From positions 186,001 to 250,000 of the forward strand of contig NZ_NBXB01000027.1 in the NCBI RefSeq assembly GCF_003399635.1: a stretch of 64,000 bases of DNA, in the 5' to 3' direction. A program made the translations under genes and the position numbers. The notes under the pieces were generated by a model. The model made no database searches and was not told the DNA's origin. It saw nothing but the letters and a program-made list of their open reading frames with translations. This document shows, piece after piece, positions 45,136 to 54,193 of the stretch; the stretch's first letter is position 1, and every line of letters starts with the position of its first letter. This DNA comes from Subtercola boreus. Lineage in GTDB: Bacteria; Actinomycetota; Actinomycetes; Actinomycetales; Microbacteriaceae.

Positions 45136-47784
45136 ATGACGCCGAGAACACCCGAGCCCGAGCCCGACATCATCGAGAACATCGAAGACATCGATGTGTC
45201 GAGTGAGATGCAGGGGTCCTTTCTCGAATACGCCTACTCGGTCATCTACTCTCGCGCGCTCCCGGATGCCCGTGACGGGCTGAAGCCGGTGCAGCGCCGC
45301 ATCATCTACCAGATGAGCGTCATGGGCCTGCGTCCCGACCGCGGGCATGTGAAGTCGGCCCGTGTCGTGGGCGATGTGATGGGCAAGCTCCACCCGCACG
45401 GCGACGCCTCCATCTACGACGCGCTGGTGCGCCTCGCCCAGAGCTGGACACTCCGCCTGCCCCTTGTCGACGGCCACGGCAACTTCGGGTCGCTTGACGA
45501 CGGCCCCGCGGCATCCCGGTACACCGAGGCCCGCCCGGCCCCCGCCGCGCTGTACATGACCGACGGTCTCGACGAGGACGTCGTCGACTTCATCCCCAAC
45601 TACGACAACACCGAGGTGCAGCCGGATGTGCTGCCCGCCGCCTACCCGAACCTGCTGGTGAACGGGGCGAGCGGGATCGCCGTCGGCATGGCCACGAATA
45701 TGGCCCCGCACAACCTCATCGAGGTGGTCGCCGGGGCGCGCTACCTGATCACCCATCCCGACGCGAGTGTGGATGACCTGATGCAGTTCATCCCGGGCCC
45801 CGACCTGCCGGGCGGCGGCACGATCGTGGGTCTGGCGGGCATCCGCGACGCCTACGCCACCGGCCGCGGGGCCTTCAAGACCCGCGCGAAGGTCAGTGTC
45901 GAGACGCTCACCGCCCGGAAGGTCGGCCTCGTCGTCACCGAGCTCCCGTATCTCGTCGGAGCCGAGAAGGTCATCTCGAAGATCAAGGACGGCGTCAATT
46001 CAAAAAAACTCCAGGGCATCTCGGATGTCACCGACCTGACCGACCGCGTGAACGGTCTGCGGCTCGTTATCGGCATCAAGACGGGGTTCAGCCCGGAGGC
46101 CGTTCTCGAGCAGCTCTACCGGCAGACCCCGCTCGAGGACTCGTTCAACATCAACAACGTCGCCCTGGTGAACGGCAGCCCGCAAACGCTCGGGCTGAAG
46201 CAGTTGCTGCAGGTCTACGTCGACCACCGCATCGAGGTCACGACGCGCCGCACCCGGTATCGGCTGACGAAGCGCCGCGAACGTCTGCACCTGCTGCTCG
46301 GGCTGTTGATCGCCATCCTCGACATCGACGAGGTGATCCAGGTCATCCGCAACTCGGATGACACCGATCAGGCACGCACCCGGCTCATCGACGTGTTCGA
46401 CCTCGACCAGCTGCAGGCCGACTACATCCTCGAGCTGCGGCTGCGCCGGCTCACCCGCTTCTCCCGCATCGAGCTCGAGACCGAACGCGACCAGCTGTTG
46501 AAGGAGATCGAACATCTGGAGGCGTTGCTGGCCAGTAAGGCTCTCATTCGCCAGACCGTCTCCGAAGAGTTGGATGAGGTCGCCGACGCCCTCGGAACCC
46601 CTCGCCGCACGCTCCTCACCGAGGCGCGGCCGGCTCCCGCCTCGACCGCCGCTGCCCGCAAGGCGCAGGTCTCGCTCGAACTGGCGGATGTGCCGTGCCG
46701 GGTGTTCCTCTCGACGACGGGGCGCACCATGCGGGTCGACCTGCCCACGGCGGCCGAGATCGTCTCGGGCGGGGGTGACAGCGACGGCGCTGGCAGCGTC
46801 GGCGCAGGCAACGTCGGTACTGGCAGCGTCGGTACTGGCAGCGTCGGTACTGAGAGTCTGGGAACGACCCCCTCCGCGCGCCCCTCCGGCGCTCCCCCGC
46901 GGCGCAGCAAGCACGACGCCGTGCGGTCGGTCGTCGACACGACCACGCGCACCGAGATCGGCGCGGTCACCACCCTCGGCCGCGTGCTCCGGATGAGCGT
47001 GCTCGACCTGCCCGTCGCCCCGGTCAACTCGGTTCAGCTCGGTGCAGGGGTGCGGATCGCCGACTACCTCACCCTCGGTCGCGGCGAGCGTGTGGTCGCC
47101 CTCGTCTCGCTCACCTCAGAGGTACCCATAGCGCTCGGCACGAAGCTCGGAACAGTGAAGCGCGTCACCCCGGGAGACTGGCCGAACAAGCCCGACTTCG
47201 AACTCATCACGCTCAAGCAGGGCGACGAGGTGGTCGGCGCCGAGCAGGCTCCCGAGACGTCGAACCTCGTCTTCGTCGCGTCGGATGCCCAACTGCTGCA
47301 CTTCGGAGCTGCCGCCGTGCGCCCCCAGGGCCGCCTCGCCGGTGGGATGGCCGGCATCAGTCTTGGCGCTGGCGCGACCGTGATCGCGTTCAGCGCCGTC
47401 GATACGACCCCGCCGGCCGCGGATGCGAACGGGGACGAGCCCATCGAGGGTGAGCTGGCCGAGGCACCCGCGCCCCGCGTCGTCGTTGTGACGGTGGCGT
47501 CGAGCTCCGGCACTCTGCCCGGCACCGACGCAGGCTCTGCGAAGGTCTCCGAGTTCGGAGAGTTCCCGCCGAAGGGCCGTGCCACGGGCGGCGTGCGGGC
47601 GCACCGATTCCTCCGCGGCGAAGACGCCCTGCAGCTCGCCTGGGTGGGTTCAGCGCCCGCCTTGGCCGTCTCGTCAGACGGCGCCGTTCGCACCCTGCCC
47701 GAGGCGGGCGCGAAGCGTGACGCCTCCGGCACCCCGCTGGCGGCCCCGGTCGACTCTGTCGGCTCCGCCGCCATCCTCCCGTAA
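45136..47784 (+). CDS. parC: DNA topoisomerase IV subunit A
   Basis: Type IIA topoisomerase subunit that cuts and rejoins DNA to decatenate daughter chromosomes. 882 residues. The catalytic Tyr is in [10 protein letters not shown] (residue 129). The quinolone region reads [17 protein letters not shown], with Ala where many bacteria have Ser, as in mycobacterial GyrA. After the coiled-coil tower the C-terminal beta-pinwheel (from about 515) is interrupted by a Gly/Ser/Val repeat (residues 551-575). The partner parE lies about 0.5 kb away in the same direction. Confidence 0.93.
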   Translation: MTPRTPEPEPDIIENIEDIDVSSEMQGSFLEYAYSVIYSRALPDARDGLKPVQRRIIYQMSVMGLRPDRGHVKSARVVGDVMGKLHPHGDASIYDALVRLAQSWTLRLPLVDGHGNFGSLDDGPAASRYTEARPAPAALYMTDGLDEDVVDFIPNYDNTEVQPDVLPAAYPNLLVNGASGIAVGMATNMAPHNLIEVVAGARYLITHPDASVDDLMQFIPGPDLPGGGTIVGLAGIRDAYATGRGAFKTRAKVSVETLTARKVGLVVTELPYLVGAEKVISKIKDGVNSKKLQGISDVTDLTDRVNGLRLVIGIKTGFSPEAVLEQLYRQTPLEDSFNINNVALVNGSPQTLGLKQLLQVYVDHRIEVTTRRTRYRLTKRRERLHLLLGLLIAILDIDEVIQVIRNSDDTDQARTRLIDVFDLDQLQADYILELRLRRLTRFSRIELETERDQLLKEIEHLEALLASKALIRQTVSEELDEVADALGTPRRTLLTEARPAPASTAAARKAQVSLELADVPCRVFLSTTGRTMRVDLPTAAEIVSGGGDSDGAGSVGAGNVGTGSVGTGSVGTESLGTTPSARPSGAPPRRSKHDAVRSVVDTTTRTEIGAVTTLGRVLRMSVLDLPVAPVNSVQLGAGVRIADYLTLGRGERVVALVSLTSEVPIALGTKLGTVKRVTPGDWPNKPDFELITLKQGDEVVGAEQAPETSNLVFVASDAQLLHFGAAAVRPQGRLAGGMAGISLGAGATVIAFSAVDTTPPAADANGDEPIEGELAEAPAPRVVVVTVASSSGTLPGTDAGSAKVSEFGEFPPKGRATGGVRAHRFLRGEDALQLAWVGSAPALAVSSDGAVRTLPEAGAKRDASGTPLAAPVDSVGSAAILP
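46786..46860 (+). repeat. In-frame 15-base minisatellite in parC
   Basis: Five consecutive 15-base units of the type GGTACTGGCAGCGTC, two of them identical, encode G-(A/T)-G-(S/N)-V repeats inside the first C-terminal blade region. Confidence 0.85.
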
Positions 47785-47802
47785 CCGGAGCGGGTACGAA
47801 GA

Positions 47803-47837
47803 AGCGGCCCCGTCGTCCGGTGGAAGACGGGGCCGCT
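47803..47837. terminator. Bidirectional terminator between parC and the DUF7455 gene
   Basis: AGCGGCCCCGTC / GACGGGGCCGCT, a perfect 12-base stem with an 11-base loop, 18 bases past parC. No strong T-tract. Confidence 0.65.
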
Positions 47838-47858
47838 CGCGTTCGGGGGCTGTGGAGC

Positions 47859-48089
47859 CTAGCGCTGCTCGAGCAGGCGGTCGGACTCGTCGTGCCAGCT
47901 CTTGGCGATGGGGAACAGCTTGGCGTGAACCTCACGGCCGTGGTGCGCGCAGAACAGCAGGTCACCGCTGTTCATCTCGACACGGATGTAAGCCTGTGCA
48001 CCGCAGCTGTCACAACGGTCGGCTCCGGTCAGCTGGCGGCTCGCCTGCAGATCGCCCACCACGTTGGTCTCTGTTGCAATTGATTGCAT
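47859..48089 (-). CDS. DUF7455-type small zinc-binding protein
   Basis: 76 residues. The core LTGADRCDSCGAQAYIRVEM followed by LLFCAHHGREVHAKL has a CxxC pair and a CAHH motif, consistent with a treble-clef or zinc-ribbon site. Found in actinobacteria next to topoisomerase and sigma-factor genes; role unknown. ATG at 48089. Divergent from parE across ~230 bases. Confidence 0.8.
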   Translation of the reverse strand: MQSIATETNVVGDLQASRQLTGADRCDSCGAQAYIRVEMNSGDLLFCAHHGREVHAKLFPIAKSWHDESDRLLEQR

Positions 48090-48319
48090 CTTCTGGCTCC
48101 TCACGGCTTGTTACCTCAGACAATCTGTAGAACCCATACAAGCATGAGTATGTTCCCACGATGTTACATTCGCCTGTGTTTCGCTCTGCGCGTAGCCGAG
48201 CCTTCTGGAGCGAGTGTCATCGCGGTGGATGACGGATGATCTCACTAGGCTAAGACGTCGGGGCGGGCGCCGCGCCCCCCTTGCCGTCATCTTCAGTCAC
48301 GTCCCAGCTAGGAGCTCCT

Positions 48320-50407
48320 TTGGCATCGTCCGACTACTCGGCCAGGCACCTGTCGGTACTGGAGGGTCTCGAGGCGGTGCGGAAACGCCCCGGAATGTAC
48401 ATCGGCTCGACGGGTCCCAAGGGTCTGATGCACTGCCTGTGGGAGATCATCGACAACTCGGTCGACGAGGCGCTCGGCGGCCACGGCGACGAGATCTCCA
48501 TCACCCTGCACGCCGACAGCAGCGTCGAGGTGCGTGACCGGGCCCGCGGCATCCCGGTCGACATCGAGCCCCGCACGGGCCTCAGCGGCGTCGAAGTGGT
48601 GTTCACGAAGCTCCACGCAGGCGGCAAGTTCGGTTCGGGATCGTACGCGGCATCCGGAGGCCTGCACGGCGTGGGCGCGTCGGTGGTGAATGCGCTGAGC
48701 GAGCGGCTCGACGTGGAGGTGGACCGCGACGGCAAGACGTTCGCGATGTCGTTCCATCGCGGCGAGCCCGGCAACTTCGCCGACGCCGATCCGGCGACTC
48801 CCTCCCCGCGCTCTCCCTTCACGCCCTTCGAGAACCAGAGCGAGCTGCGGGTGGTGGGCAAGGTGAAGCGTGGCGTGACAGGCACGCGCATCCGGTACTG
48901 GGCCGACCCGCAGATCTTCACGGAGTCGACCGAGTTCCAGACTTCGGAGCTCATCGACCGGGCCCGCCAGACGGCCTTCCTGGTGTCAGGCCTGGCACTC
49001 GACATCACCGACAACCGCGGCGAGGTGCCCCTCCACGAATCCTTCAAGTACGACGGTGGCCTGGCCGAGTTCGTCGACTTCCTGGCTCCGGATGCCCCGC
49101 TGACCGACACCTGGCGCCTCGAAGGTGCCGGCACCTTCACCGAGACCGTGCCGGTGCTGAGCGACGCCGGCGCGATGGTGCCCACCGAGCTCACCCGCGA
49201 CTGCGCGGTGGACATCGCCCTCCGCTGGGGAACGGGATACGAGACCGAACTCAAGACCTTCGTCAACATCATCTCCACGCCGAAGGGCGGCACGCATCTC
49301 GCCGGCTTCGAGGCGGGGCTGCTGCGTTTTCTCCGCAAGACCGTCGAGGACAACGCGCGCCGGCTGAAGGTCGGCAACGACAAGCTCGACAAGGAGGACG
49401 TGCTCGCTGGGCTCACTGCGGTGCTCACCGTGCGCCTGCCCGAGCCGCAGTTCGAGGGGCAGACCAAGGAGATCCTCGGCACGCCGGCCGTGCGGGCCAT
49501 CGTCACCTCGGTGGTCACGAAGACGCTCACCGAACGGTTCTCTTCGACGAAGCGCGACGACAAGACGCAGACCGCCCTGGTGCTCGACAAGGTGGTGGCC
49601 GAGATGAAGTCGCGGATCTCCGCCAGGGCCCACAAGGAGACGCAGCGCCGCAAGAACGCGCTCGAGAGCTCGTCGCTTCCGGCCAAACTCGTCGACTGCC
49701 GGTCGAGCGACGTGACGGGCAGCGAGCTGTTTATCGTCGAGGGCGACTCCGCGCTCGGTACGGCGAAGCAGGCGCGCAACAGCGAGTTCCAGGCGCTGCT
49801 GCCCATCCGGGGCAAGATCCTGAACGTTCAGAAGGCCTCCGTGAGCGACATGCTCTCGAACGCCGAGTGCGCCTCGATGATCCAGGTGATCGGCGCAGGC
49901 TCCGGCCGCACGTTCGACCTTTCTGCCGCGCGCTACGGCAAGATCATCCTGATGAGCGACGCCGACGTCGACGGAGCGCACATCCGCACCCTGCTGCTGA
50001 CGCTCTTCTTCCGGTACATGCGGCCGATGATCGACGCCGGGCGGGTATTCGCGGCCGTTCCGCCGTTGCACCGTGTGGTCGTGATGAACCCCGGAACCAA
50101 GCCGAATGAGACGATCTACACGTATTCAGAGGCTGAACTGAACGGCGTGTTGGCGGGCCTGAAGAAGAGCAACAAGAAGTACCAGGACCCGATCCAGCGC
50201 TACAAGGGCCTCGGCGAGATGGATGCCGACCAGCTCGCGCTCACCACGATGGACAAGGCCCACCGGATGCTCCGCCGGGTGCGGGTGGATGACGCGGCCG
50301 CCGCCGAGCGCACGTTCGAGCTGCTCATGGGCGACGACGTGGCCCCCCGCAAGGAGTTCATCATCGCCGGCAGCGACACCATGTCGAAAGACCGCATCGA
50401 TACCTAG
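48320..50407 (+). CDS. parE: DNA topoisomerase IV subunit B
   Basis: ATPase subunit that drives strand passage with ParC. 695 residues. The GHKL ATP site shows EIIDNSVDEALGGHG, RGIPVDIEP and GGLHGVGASVVNALS. The TOPRIM domain has FIVEGDSALGTAKQAR and LMSDADVDGAHIRTLLL; the C-terminus has QRYKGLGEMDADQL. TTG at 48320 is favoured because AGGAG sits five bases upstream; an earlier in-frame TTG at 48281 lacks such a site. It reads away from the DUF7455 gene. Confidence 0.93.
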   Translation: MASSDYSARHLSVLEGLEAVRKRPGMYIGSTGPKGLMHCLWEIIDNSVDEALGGHGDEISITLHADSSVEVRDRARGIPVDIEPRTGLSGVEVVFTKLHAGGKFGSGSYAASGGLHGVGASVVNALSERLDVEVDRDGKTFAMSFHRGEPGNFADADPATPSPRSPFTPFENQSELRVVGKVKRGVTGTRIRYWADPQIFTESTEFQTSELIDRARQTAFLVSGLALDITDNRGEVPLHESFKYDGGLAEFVDFLAPDAPLTDTWRLEGAGTFTETVPVLSDAGAMVPTELTRDCAVDIALRWGTGYETELKTFVNIISTPKGGTHLAGFEAGLLRFLRKTVEDNARRLKVGNDKLDKEDVLAGLTAVLTVRLPEPQFEGQTKEILGTPAVRAIVTSVVTKTLTERFSSTKRDDKTQTALVLDKVVAEMKSRISARAHKETQRRKNALESSSLPAKLVDCRSSDVTGSELFIVEGDSALGTAKQARNSEFQALLPIRGKILNVQKASVSDMLSNAECASMIQVIGAGSGRTFDLSAARYGKIILMSDADVDGAHIRTLLLTLFFRYMRPMIDAGRVFAAVPPLHRVVVMNPGTKPNETIYTYSEAELNGVLAGLKKSNKKYQDPIQRYKGLGEMDADQLALTTMDKAHRMLRRVRVDDAAAAERTFELLMGDDVAPRKEFIIAGSDTMSKDRIDT

Positions 50408-50420
50408 TAGCCCCTCGACT

Positions 50421-50467
50421 CGGGAGTTTCAGTCGCTTCGCTCGCGTCGGAACGACTGAAACTCCCG
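50421..50467. repeat. Long perfect-arm hairpin after parE
   Basis: CGGGAGTTTCAGTCG (50421-50435) and CGACTGAAACTCCCG (50453-50467) are exact inverses around a 17-base loop. Partial pairing (CCCCTCGA against TCGATGGGG) extends outward. There is no T-tract. It could stop parE and the convergent gatD transcript, or be a dispersed palindromic element. Confidence 0.6.
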
Positions 50468-50528
50468 TCTCGATGGGGTCGTGCCGCGCTGGGAGCGAGC
50501 GGCCGTTCAGGCCGCCCGCCGCGCTCAC

Positions 50529-51377
50529 TTATTCGCTGAGGGGGGCTGCGGCTATGGTGTCGCGAGCCTTGGATGCTCGGCGGTCGATCTCGGCAAGCGA
50601 GGCCGGAGCGGGGGGCAGGGTCTCGCCGCGACGCGCCAGCGCCGCCGTGAGCAGCCAGTCCGCGAGGGCAGGGTTGTTCGCGAGAACCGGGCCGTGCAGG
50701 TGGGTTCCCACCAGGTTTCCGACCCAGTACCCCTCAACCCGATCATCCGGTGCCACCCGCACGGTGCCCTCAGCGGTCGCACCCGACGCCGCGATGGCCG
50801 CTGCGCCCGCAGACGCACCGGGGCCTGTCGCAGCGACGTTGCCCCGTCCGTAGACGACGTGCCCGATCGGCGCCGCATCAAGGATGTCAACGTACGACCC
50901 ACGGTTCTCGAACCCGACGAGCGTGCCGAGCACGGGCGACGAGACGACGAAGTCACCGACCACACGCTCCCCCGCCACCGTGGTCGTGACCGGGAACACC
51001 CCTGCTCCGGCGAGCACGGTGCCGTCAGCCAGCGTCACACTCTCCCCCAGCAGCTGGAACCCGGCGCCGACGGCCAGGAACGGCACATCGTGCGCGGCCA
51101 GCGCGCGGAGCGGCGGGGCGAGCACGCTCAACCACGGCTGGGTCTCCAGCTGCGCCGAGACCGGCCCGCTGCCGATGAACACCAGATCCACCGCAGCGGG
51201 CAGCGAATCGCCGTCTTCGTAGCGCTTGACGTTCACGCTGAGACCGCGGGCCTCGGCACGGTGAACGAGGATGTCGACGTTGCCGTTCTCCCCGTTCATC
51301 CCGAGTGTCCGCGGAAAGAGATGCAGGATGTTCAGCCGCTCGGTCGCGGGGCGCGACGTGTCAGAAGCATCGCTCAT
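50529..51377 (-). CDS. gatD: GatD-like glutaminase subunit lacking the catalytic Cys
   Basis: 282-residue class I amidotransferase-fold protein. GatD normally supplies ammonia to MurT to convert D-Glu of lipid II to D-isoglutamine. The family start (LNILHLFPRTLGMNGENGNV) and the His motif GTHLHGP are present. The nucleophile elbow, however, reads LAVGAGFQLLG: Gly at residue 104 (codon GGC, 51066-51068) replaces the essential Cys of (I/V)CxGxQ. The protein has no cysteine at all. GFENRGSYVD also departs from the usual GFENHGGR. It overlaps murT by four bases. It is probably structural or re-purposed and not a working glutaminase. Confidence 0.85.
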   Translation of the reverse strand: MSDASDTSRPATERLNILHLFPRTLGMNGENGNVDILVHRAEARGLSVNVKRYEDGDSLPAAVDLVFIGSGPVSAQLETQPWLSVLAPPLRALAAHDVPFLAVGAGFQLLGESVTLADGTVLAGAGVFPVTTTVAGERVVGDFVVSSPVLGTLVGFENRGSYVDILDAAPIGHVVYGRGNVAATGPGASAGAAAIAASGATAEGTVRVAPDDRVEGYWVGNLVGTHLHGPVLANNPALADWLLTAALARRGETLPPAPASLAEIDRRASKARDTIAAAPLSE

Positions 51378-52657
51378 GCCTGGCCACCGCCTTCCAGTTC
51401 CTTGAAGCCGAGGATCTTGCGGATCCCCATCATCTGTTCGTAGTTCAGAATCATCGTCTTCCGGCCGCTCGCGGGGCGCGGCAGCGCGAGGAACTGCTTC
51501 ACGGCCGCGCGCACATCGAGGTCGACCGTTCCGACCGGGATGCCGGCATACCCGAGTCGCACCGCGAACTGCCAGGCCTTCGATCCCGTGATCACGTCGA
51601 CGTGCGAGAGGCTCGAGAGGTCGATGTCGTAGATCCACGACGGATCGGGCGTGCCCTCGTCGATCGCCATGAAGACCTGCTCGGGCTGGGTCTCGAGCGA
51701 GTCGAGGTTCAGCTGGAGGCTGGCCGGGTTCTTCATCATGATGATCTCGATGCTCTCCCCGTCGACCTCCAGGAGCTCGCCGCGACCGTAGACCGTCGTG
51801 AGCCCGCCGAGGGCAGACGTGACCTTCTCGGGGCGGAAGTCGGCACCGAGCACGGAGCGGGCCGTGGCGGCTGCGCCCGCGGCATCCAGAGCGTAGTGCA
51901 GGCCACGCGCCGGGAGCCGCACGTCGATCTGCTGCCCGTCGATGCTGAGGGTCGCGCTCGAGTCGCCGAGCGCCGTGACGGTCACGGCGGCCTCGCGCGT
52001 GCCGGCGGCCGCGTGGGCGTCGCCGAAACGATCGGCGGAGGCCACGCCGTGCGCCGCTCCGGTGATGAGCTCGGCAGAGGCACCGAAGAAGGCGACCTCC
52101 CTGCTACCCGGGATGCGCTTGTCCATGTCGACGAGATGGTTGTCGTCACGGTTCAGGATGAGCGAGGTGGTGGCCGTCATTGCGACCTGTTCGAGCATCC
52201 GCACGACCCGGTCGGGCTCGTGGTAACGGTTCAGCTGGTCGATCTGGATGTTCAGCAGCAGCACCGTACGGGGCTTCAGCAGCTTCGTGAGTTTGGGCCC
52301 GTACCCCTCGTCGACTTCGAGGATCGCGATGTCGGCGTCGAGCCGCCCGTTCAGGGCCACCTGCGAGAGCACCGACGAGGCGATGCCCTGCGGCAGGTTT
52401 CCACCGGAGGGATTCGTGAACACCTTCAGGCCGTGCTCCCGGAGGATCGCCGCCAGCATGTTCGTGGTGGTCGACTTGCCGTTCGAGCCCGACACCGCGA
52501 CGACCCCGCGCGGGATCGCAGCGATCGTGTCTTCGAGGAAACGGGGCGCGATGCGGAGCGCAACCGTGCCCGGGATCGCAGATCCGCCGCCGCGCAGCCG
52601 CGCGGCAACCCGTACAGCGCGACCGACTGCGACGGCCGCGCTGGTGCGAACTCCCAC
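51374..52657 (-). CDS. murT: MurT-like Mur ligase without the zinc ribbon
   Basis: 427-residue Mur-ligase-fold protein. The ATP loop is VSGSNGKSTTTNM (about residues 55-67); LEVDEGYGPKL and NIQIDQLNRYHEPDR are MurT blocks. The C-terminal DUF1727 part starts near residue 290 (GRGELLEVDG). The central domain lacks the Cys4 zinc ribbon typical of MurT, and no cysteine occurs anywhere. The usual KNPAGxxxxL and ADGRDxSWxWD motifs are changed to KNPASLQLNL and EGTPDPSWIYD. GTG start four bases after the rpoD stop, so it is probably co-transcribed with rpoD and gatD. Confidence 0.85.
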   Translation of the reverse strand: MGVRTSAAVAVGRAVRVAARLRGGGSAIPGTVALRIAPRFLEDTIAAIPRGVVAVSGSNGKSTTTNMLAAILREHGLKVFTNPSGGNLPQGIASSVLSQVALNGRLDADIAILEVDEGYGPKLTKLLKPRTVLLLNIQIDQLNRYHEPDRVVRMLEQVAMTATTSLILNRDDNHLVDMDKRIPGSREVAFFGASAELITGAAHGVASADRFGDAHAAAGTREAAVTVTALGDSSATLSIDGQQIDVRLPARGLHYALDAAGAAATARSVLGADFRPEKVTSALGGLTTVYGRGELLEVDGESIEIIMMKNPASLQLNLDSLETQPEQVFMAIDEGTPDPSWIYDIDLSSLSHVDVITGSKAWQFAVRLGYAGIPVGTVDLDVRAAVKQFLALPRPASGRKTMILNYEQMMGIRKILGFKELEGGGQA

Positions 52658-52661
52658 CGGT

Positions 52662-53975
52662 TTACTCGAGGTAGTCGCGCAGGGACTGCGACCGCGACGG
52701 GTGACGGAGCTTGGCCATGGTCTTCGACTCGATCTGGCGGATGCGCTCACGCGTCACGCCGAACGTGTCACCGATCTGGTCGAGGGTCTTCGGCATGCCG
52801 TCCCCCAGGCCGAACCGCATGCGGATGACGCCCGCCTCGCGCTCGGAGAGCGAGTCGAGCAGCGACTCGAGCTGCTTCTGCAGCATCGTGAAGCCCACGG
52901 CATCGGCGGGGACGACGGCCTCGGTGTCCTCGATGAGGTCACCGAACTCGCTGTCGCCGTCTTCACCGAGAGGCGTGTGCAGTGAGATCGGCTCGCGGCC
53001 GTACTTCTGAACCTCGACGACCTTCTCGGGCGTCATGTCGAGCTCGCGGCTGAGCTCCTCGGGCGTGGGCTCGCGGCCCAGGTCCTGGAGCATCTGGCGC
53101 TGCACGCGGGCGAGCTTGTTGATGACCTCGACCATGTGCACCGGGATACGGATGGTGCGTGCCTGGTCGGCCATGGCGCGGGTGATGGCCTGGCGGATCC
53201 ACCAGGTCGCATACGTCGAGAACTTGAAGCCCTTGGTGTAGTCGAACTTCTCGACGGCACGGATGAGGCCCAGGTTTCCCTCCTGGATGAGGTCGAGGAA
53301 CTGCATTCCGCGGCCGGTGTAGCGCTTGGCGAGCGAGACAACGAGACGGAGGTTGGCGCCGAGCAGGTGGCTCTTCGCGCGCTGTCCGTCTTTCGCGACC
53401 CACTGCAGCTCGCGCTTGGCGGAGGGGCTCAGACCCTCGGAGTTCGCCAGCTTGTCTTCGGCGAACAGGCCCGCCTCGATGCGCATCGCGAGCTCGACCT
53501 CTTCGGCCGCGTTCAGCAGGGCGACCTTGCCGATCTGCTTCAGGTAGTCCTTGACGGGGTCTGCCGTCGCACCTGTGATGGCACTCGAGTACACCGGCAC
53601 GTCGTCGTCGTCATCGACGAGCGACAGCACGAGCGCACCCGTGGGCAGGGCCTCGGTCGTTGCACTCTTGGGGCTGTCGTCGTCGGAGTCGTCGTCGCTC
53701 GTTGCAGCGGCATCACCGTCGACGGCGGCATCGCCCTCGGCGACGACCACAACGGCGTCGTCAGGAGCGTCGGTCTCGAGCTCGCCGGCGTCGACCGCGT
53801 CTTCGTCCTCGGTATCGGGATCGGACTTCGCCTTGCTGGCCGTCGCCTTGCCCTTGGCGGCTGTCTTCGTGGCTTTCGGAGCCGCCGTCTTGGCGGGGGT
53901 CTTGACTGCCGCCTTCGCGGCAGTGGAGGTCTTCGTGGCGGCGGCTTTTGCCGCGGGAGCCTTCGTGGTGGCCAT
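52662..53975 (-). CDS. rpoD: Primary RNA polymerase sigma factor (SigA/RpoD/HrdB type)
   Basis: Housekeeping sigma factor, 437 residues. A Lys/Ala/Thr-rich N-terminal extension (about 1-50) and an acidic stretch (50-110) precede region 1.2. Region 2 has [20 protein letters not shown] and [15 protein letters not shown]; region 3 has [19 protein letters not shown]; region 4.2 has [20 protein letters not shown]. The ATG at 53975 follows AAAGGTGATCC. The Ala/Lys tail resembles that of HrdB-type factors. It appears to lead an operon with murT and gatD. Confidence 0.97.
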   Translation of the reverse strand: MATTKAPAAKAAATKTSTAAKAAVKTPAKTAAPKATKTAAKGKATASKAKSDPDTEDEDAVDAGELETDAPDDAVVVVAEGDAAVDGDAAATSDDDSDDDSPKSATTEALPTGALVLSLVDDDDDVPVYSSAITGATADPVKDYLKQIGKVALLNAAEEVELAMRIEAGLFAEDKLANSEGLSPSAKRELQWVAKDGQRAKSHLLGANLRLVVSLAKRYTGRGMQFLDLIQEGNLGLIRAVEKFDYTKGFKFSTYATWWIRQAITRAMADQARTIRIPVHMVEVINKLARVQRQMLQDLGREPTPEELSRELDMTPEKVVEVQKYGREPISLHTPLGEDGDSEFGDLIEDTEAVVPADAVGFTMLQKQLESLLDSLSEREAGVIRMRFGLGDGMPKTLDQIGDTFGVTRERIRQIESKTMAKLRHPSRSQSLRDYLE

Positions 53976-54193
53976 ACGGATCACCTTTCACACGGGAAGA
54001 GGTTGCGACGGGACGTAAGAGATCTGCGCCCCCGCGCCACTGTCACCCAGAGTTGTTTTCTGACATTACTAAGACCCATGTCAAGTGCTGGGACTTTGCG
54101 TGGCCGACATGCGGACCACCCCAATACAAGAACGGGTCTCTGGCTACAATTATTGCACGGATTGCGAACCTTGGCTGACAGGTGGCGCTTTTG
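53976..54193 (-). promoter_or_regulatory. rpoD upstream region with a TTGACA element
   Basis: Relatively AT-rich gap between rpoD and the MFS gene. On the minus strand, TTGACA followed by TGGGTCTTAGTAATG is a -35-like hexamer about 105 bases before the start, but the matching -10 is weak. A second TTGACA sits at the distal end. Confidence 0.3.

Noticed and set aside
45136-50407. Calling the parC/parE pair gyrA/gyrB
   Set aside because: Order, the intervening DUF7455 gene and the rpoD/sepH neighbourhood match the topoisomerase IV locus of actinobacteria; gyrB-gyrA normally lies near dnaA-recF. Some doubt remains without a phylogeny.
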